Assembly: GCA_900318975.1 (NCBI GenBank)
Contig: ONMY01000166.1
Location: 1 to 8,737 of the forward strand
Direction: 5' to 3'
Length of the DNA stretch: 8,737 bases
DNA from: an uncultured Bacillota bacterium
Lineage (GTDB): Bacteria; Bacillota_I; Bacilli_A; Izemoplasmatales; UBA1188
Positions 6,509 to 8,737 of this stretch are shown here, piece after piece. The first letter of the stretch is position 1, and each line of letters opens with the position of its first letter. Below the pieces are notes generated by a model. That model saw only the letters and a list, made by a program, of their open reading frames with translations. It was not told the origin of the DNA and searched no databases. The position numbers and the translations under genes are program-made.

Positions 6509-7445
6509 ACATTATTAAATCAATTTCAGATAATTTCATATCATTTAGTGATATTACAAAGGAATTTGGAAGACATATAATACTTTCATATTTACTATTT
6601 ATATATCCTCTTCTTGAACAGATATGTTTTTTACACGTCTCATCCTTTATTCTTATCTTTTCATCTTTGACTTCTAAAGTCAATGTGAAATAATCTTTTT
6701 CATCTTTATTATAAACCTTATATATGAATAAATATGAATCACCATTATCCTTGGTTTCAATTAAATCAGATGAGTACTGTTTATATTTTTCTGGATTAGA
6801 TAGTGGTATTTCTGTAATAAGATTATTTTCATAAGTGATAGATGCGATTGTCCCTTCATCACTTCTTTTCTTATAGCTCATAAATATTATTGAAATTATT
6901 AATGATACTACAAATACTCCAAGGAGTATTGAAATAGATAATCTTTTAGGCTTAAGAATTTCTCTTTTAAGAGATCTTAGTACTATGCTTGTAATAGATG
7001 CAGTGATAATTCCACAAGGAATTGAAAGCATGAGCATAAATGGAAGATAATAAATAATTGATTGATCTTTTATATAGATATATGCAATAGCTATCTGTCC
7101 AACTGCATGGAATATTGATCCCATTATGCTCATAAAGTATAATGAATCTTTTTTTATTCGATAGATTAATATCATTACTATGAGACTTAAAAGCCCACCG
7201 GCAAATGATAAGAAAAATGAAATAGATAATATTCCAGAATAAATTAGTCCGACAAGAAAAATACGAAGTAATAGAACTAGGGATGCTTCTTTTTCTGAAT
7301 AAAGGTAGATTACTATCATAGTAATCGCATTTGCAAGTCCAAGTTTTACTCCGGGAATTCCAGTTGGTATAAAAGATTCTAGGATGGATAGAACTATTGC
7401 GATTGAAGTTAAAAGAGCAATAGTTACAAGTTTTTTTGTCTTCAT
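6507..7445 (-). CDS. Membrane fusion protein: Gx transporter domain plus NusG domain II
   Basis: The 312-residue protein joins two domains usually found as separate neighbouring genes. Residues about 1-160 are a multi-helix membrane domain of the Gx transporter family (often named heptaprenyl diphosphate synthase component I), with the signature PGVKLGLANAITM (31-43), FAGGLLSLIVM and IFHAVGQIAIAY (111-122). A further helix (about 169-190) leads to a soluble domain (about 195-305) matching NusG domain II: KDETCKKHICSRRG, then IICLPNSFVI, with Cys271, Cys276 and Cys291 conserved. Separate homologues, EetA and EetB as I recall, belong to flavin-based extracellular electron transfer loci together with an ApbE enzyme. 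Transport of a flavin or quinone precursor is plausible, not shown. The start overlaps the DUF523 stop by one base (TAATG) with no Shine-Dalgarno, so it likely depends on reinitiation. Confidence 0.82.
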   Translation of the reverse strand: MKTKKLVTIALLTSIAIVLSILESFIPTGIPGVKLGLANAITMIVIYLYSEKEASLVLLLRIFLVGLIYSGILSISFFLSFAGGLLSLIVMILIYRIKKDSLYFMSIMGSIFHAVGQIAIAYIYIKDQSIIYYLPFMLMLSIPCGIITASITSIVLRSLKREILKPKRLSISILLGVFVVSLIISIIFMSYKKRSDEGTIASITYENNLITEIPLSNPEKYKQYSSDLIETKDNGDSYLFIYKVYNKDEKDYFTLTLEVKDEKIRIKDETCKKHICSRRGYINSKYESIICLPNSFVISLNDMKLSEIDLIM

Positions 7446-7861
7446 TAATCTATATAGATGAGATTATATCCCTTTTCCTTTAAAAGCCTTGCGGTGACAC
7501 CCATTCTATTTATTTTTGTGTTAGTAAATGTTCCATCATATGAATAATTACCACAAGATGGGGAACCATTTTTTAATACTACTGTCTTACAGTTATATGT
7601 TTCAAGAAATTTAAGAGTGTTTATTGCACCAAGATTAAATTCTTTAGTTACATCTATTCCTCTTTTTGAATATAGTTTACCATCTTCTCTTTCTTCTGAT
7701 GGATCTCTTGGAATAGAAAGTCCTCCAAAAACTTCAGGACAAATAGGAAGAACTGTTTTATCCTTTATCAGTTCTTCTATTTTGATGTTGTAATTGTTTC
7801 CGCCTTGATATTTAGTATCAAGCCCTAAAAGACAGGCACTTACTGCAATATATTCTTTCAT
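7445..7861 (-). CDS. DUF523 family protein (YbbK/TudS-like, probable Fe-S protein)
   Basis: The 138-residue protein has the full set of DUF523 motifs: VSACLLG (7-13), PICPEVFGGLSIPR (39-52), GIDVT (68-72), a GA at 78-79, LKNGSPSCG (96-104), YDGTF and GVTARLL near the end. The three conserved Cys (10, 41, 103) are those proposed to hold a [4Fe-4S] cluster in TudS, a DUF523 member that desulfurates 2-thiouracil; Cys91 is extra. Whether this protein handles thiouracil or another thiolated compound cannot be read from sequence. It begins a two-gene unit with the Gx/NusG-II protein. A TATAAT lies 6 bases before the ATG and there is no ribosome binding site, suggesting a leaderless message. The position directly after the khpA terminator means read-through from rpsP-khpA could also supply it. 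Confidence 0.9.
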   Translation of the reverse strand: MKEYIAVSACLLGLDTKYQGGNNYNIKIEELIKDKTVLPICPEVFGGLSIPRDPSEEREDGKLYSKRGIDVTKEFNLGAINTLKFLETYNCKTVVLKNGSPSCGNYSYDGTFTNTKINRMGVTARLLKEKGYNLIYID

Positions 7862-7867
7862 ATTCTT

Positions 7868-7873
7868 ATTATA
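7868..7873 (-). promoter_or_regulatory. -10 box of the DUF523 gene, predicted leaderless transcript
   Basis: A perfect TATAAT on the minus strand is followed by AAGAAT and the ATG at 7861. The -35 position at 17 bases falls on the T-tract of the khpA terminator (TTTTTT), so the -35 contact is poor by consensus. There is no Shine-Dalgarno. Confidence 0.6.
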
Positions 7874-7880
7874 GAATATT

Positions 7881-7910
7881 AGATAAAAATAAAAAAGAGC
7901 AAATGCTCTT
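7881..7910 (-). terminator. Rho-independent terminator of rpsP-khpA
   Basis: On the minus strand AAGAGC, loop ATTT and GCTCTT form the stem (7895-7910), followed by a continuing T-run and TTTATTTTTAT. It starts 3 bases after the khpA stop and ends just ahead of the DUF523 -10 box. Confidence 0.85.
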
Positions 7911-7912
7911 CT

Positions 7913-8164
7913 TTATTCAAATGAATCGAATTCAATCTTAATCTTTTTGCCTGCTCTAGAGGCGCTCGCATGAGCTACAGTCCTTATGGCATTGGCAATT
8001 CTACCGCCTTTTCCTATAACTCTACCAAGATCGTCCTTACTAACAAGCACCTGTAGAACTACAGTTTCATCAACATCGACAAAAGAAGAAATTGAAACAT
8101 CACTAGGGTTAGCTACTATTGGTGTAACTAGTGCTTCTAGAAGCTGTTCAAATTCTGTTTTCAT
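7913..8164 (-). CDS. khpA: KH-domain RNA-binding protein KhpA (YlqC)
   Basis: The 83-residue protein is a single KH domain of the KhpA/YlqC family, the usual neighbour of rpsP in Gram-positive bacteria. The RNA-binding GxxG loop is GKGG (51-54) within GRVIGKGGRIANAIRT, and the N-terminal helix with VANPSDV is typical. KhpA acts in the cytoplasm, in streptococci as a partner of KhpB in post-transcriptional control of cell elongation and division genes. A GTG at 8173 would add three residues, but AGGTGA lies 5 bases before the ATG at 8164, which I take as the start. That ribosome binding site overlaps the rpsP stop codon, so the two genes form one unit. A terminator follows at once; rimM and trmD, which often come next, are absent. 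Confidence 0.93.
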   Translation of the reverse strand: MKTEFEQLLEALVTPIVANPSDVSISSFVDVDETVVLQVLVSKDDLGRVIGKGGRIANAIRTVAHASASRAGKKIKIEFDSFE

Positions 8165-8169
8165 CTTTG

Positions 8170-8175
8170 TCACCT
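8170..8175 (-). promoter_or_regulatory. Shine-Dalgarno site that sets the khpA start
   Basis: AGGTGA on the minus strand fits the anti-Shine-Dalgarno end of 16S rRNA and lies 5 bases before the ATG at 8164. It includes the GTG that is the alternative start and overlaps the TAG stop of rpsP, which favours ATG over GTG. Confidence 0.8.
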
Positions 8176-8449
8176 ACTTTGTTTGTTTACTGTCGGCGTA
8201 TTCCTTAAGAATTCCATTCTTTCTGAAAATGCTCTTAACTGTATCTGTAGGTTGTGCACCAACACTTAACCAGTTGAAGATTTTTTCTTTATCAAGTTTA
8301 ACTTGATTTTCTTCCTTTTTAGAAGTTGGATCATATGTACCAACTATTTCTAAGAAACGACCATCACGTTTTGCAAGTGCATCAGCAGCAACGATACGAT
8401 AGAAAGGTTTCTTAGCTGATCCGAATCTTTGTAATCTTAGTTTTACCAT
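8174..8449 (-). CDS. rpsP: 30S ribosomal protein S16
   Basis: The 91-residue protein is a full-length S16, a small-subunit protein needed for ordered 30S assembly through contacts with the 5' domain of 16S rRNA. Family motifs are complete: [10 protein letters not shown] at the start, [12 protein letters not shown] (13-24), [15 protein letters not shown] (27-41), and [16 protein letters not shown] (59-74). GGAGG lies 7 bases before the ATG. A consensus promoter stands just upstream (8478-8506). It is co-transcribed with khpA, whose ribosome binding site overlaps the rpsP stop. Confidence 0.98.
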   Translation of the reverse strand: MVKLRLQRFGSAKKPFYRIVAADALAKRDGRFLEIVGTYDPTSKKEENQVKLDKEKIFNWLSVGAQPTDTVKSIFRKNGILKEYADSKQTK

Positions 8450-8477
8450 ACTAATTCCTCCATTTTTAACCTTTACT

Positions 8478-8506
8478 ATTCTACTCTCTTAATTAACCAT
8501 TGTCAA
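8478..8506 (-). promoter_or_regulatory. Sigma-A-type promoter of rpsP-khpA
   Basis: On the minus strand a perfect -35 TTGACA (8501-8506), a 17-base spacer and -10 TAGAAT (8478-8483, 5 of 6) are followed by an untranslated leader of about 20 bases with GGAGG. This is the strongest promoter in the window and suits a ribosomal protein gene. Confidence 0.9.
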
Positions 8507-8522
8507 GTATTTTTTCTTGACA
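8501..8522. repeat. 22-bp palindrome over the rpsP -35 box
   Basis: TGTCAAG (8501-8507), an 8-base A/T spacer and CTTGACA (8516-8522) form a perfect inverted repeat. The left arm contains the rpsP -35 hexamer; the right arm places a second TTGACA on the plus strand, pointing away from rpsP. No T-tract follows, so it is not a usual terminator. It could be an operator, paired promoters or chance. Confidence 0.5.
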
Positions 8523-8539
8523 GATAAAAATTTATTTTA

Positions 8540-8737
8540 TTACTTTGTAATAAGTTCTAAATTTGTGGTATTTTCTATTCTTTGAACAATATTTAATAAT
8601 TGTTTTTTATTCATATTTGAAACAAAGATTCTCTTTTTAGATTCATCTTTCATGCTAAATTCAATGAACTTGTTTTTCTTGCCTGCTGATTTTTGTTTAA
8701 CACCACTTGAATTTGAATCAGAAAGAATTACTTTAAA
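8540..8737 (-). CDS. C-terminal fragment of an unrecognised protein
   Basis: The frame is open from the window edge to TAA at 8540-8542, giving the last 65 residues. I do not recognise the family. The fragment begins hydrophobic (FKVILSD), passes through a Ser/Lys-rich stretch (SSGVKQKSAGKKNK) and ends with a strand-strand-helix pattern (FIEFSMKDESKKRIFVS, then a helix with NKKQLLNIVQRI). That last part loosely resembles the end of a bacterial PH-like domain, but this is weak. Codon use and AT-content match neighbouring genes. No clear terminator separates it from the rpsP promoter. It is not Ffh, whose C-terminus would be Met-rich. Confidence 0.65.
   Translation of the reverse strand, partial: FKVILSDSNSSGVKQKSAGKKNKFIEFSMKDESKKRIFVSNMNKKQLLNIVQRIENTTNLELITK

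Noticed and set aside
6499..6693. Plus-strand frame of 64 codons starting in the bidirectional terminator
   Set aside because: It starts within the hairpin and runs antisense to the conserved NusG-II domain.
7986..8306. Plus-strand frame of 106 codons opposite rpsP and khpA
   Set aside because: Both genes beneath it are complete and conserved; the frame has no start signal or family resemblance.
1..8737. Recoded TGA (Trp) as in mycoplasmas
   Set aside because: TGA ends cca, pulA and the YigZ gene at sites where the next gene begins and the known family length ends, and Trp positions use TGG.
1..8737. Mobile element, prophage, CRISPR array, tRNA or defence system
   Set aside because: I saw no transposase or integrase motifs, no spaced direct repeats, no tRNA-like fold, and base composition is even across the window.

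Overview
The window is compact, AT-rich bacterial chromosome from a low-GC lineage of the Bacillota/Mycoplasmatota. TGA is used as a stop: three genes end in TGA exactly where the next gene starts, and Trp is encoded by TGG. This argues against the TGA=Trp mycoplasmas and spiroplasmas. A standard-code relative such as the Acholeplasma/Izemoplasma/Haloplasma group or Erysipelotrichia fits best, but I cannot fix the genus. No mobile element, tRNA, rRNA or CRISPR array is visible.

Layout, left to right. (1) Positions 1-454, minus: N-terminal part of a lipoprotein with an atypical bacterial Ig-like domain, then the start of a probable OB-fold domain. (2) Positions 455-650: an AT-rich spacer with an imperfectly placed inverted repeat and a terminator. 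(3) Positions 651-4769, minus: an overlapping three-gene unit read as cca (CCA-adding enzyme), pulA (cytoplasmic type I pullulanase) and yhaM (3'-5' exoribonuclease). (4) Positions 4829-6486, plus: a divergent unit of a YigZ/IMPACT-family protein and an ApbE-type FMN transferase lipoprotein, joined by an ATGA overlap. (5) A 9-bp-stem bidirectional terminator lies in the 20 bp between the convergent stop codons. (6) Positions 6507-7861, minus: a DUF523 protein followed by a membrane protein that fuses a Gx-transporter domain to a NusG domain II. (7) Positions 7913-8449, minus: rpsP-khpA, with a consensus promoter and a terminator. (8) Positions 8540-8737, minus: C-terminal end of an unrecognised gene.

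How the genes work together. Several products act on RNA or translation (Cca, YhaM, S16, KhpA, perhaps YigZ). The ApbE lipoprotein and the Gx/NusG-II fusion face each other. Separate relatives of these proteins occur together in flavin-based extracellular electron transfer loci of Gram-positive bacteria, so this may be a compact flavin/redox module at the cell surface. Pullulanase sits inside the RNA-processing unit without an obvious functional link.

The most distinctive signal is regulatory. Three independent transcription units (cca, the YigZ gene and the DUF523 gene) have no Shine-Dalgarno sequence but carry a perfect TATAAT exactly six bases before the ATG. That spacing would put the transcription start on or next to the start codon, so these mRNAs are probably leaderless. 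Other genes nearby (rpsP, khpA, yhaM, apbE, the lipoprotein) have clear Shine-Dalgarno sites.
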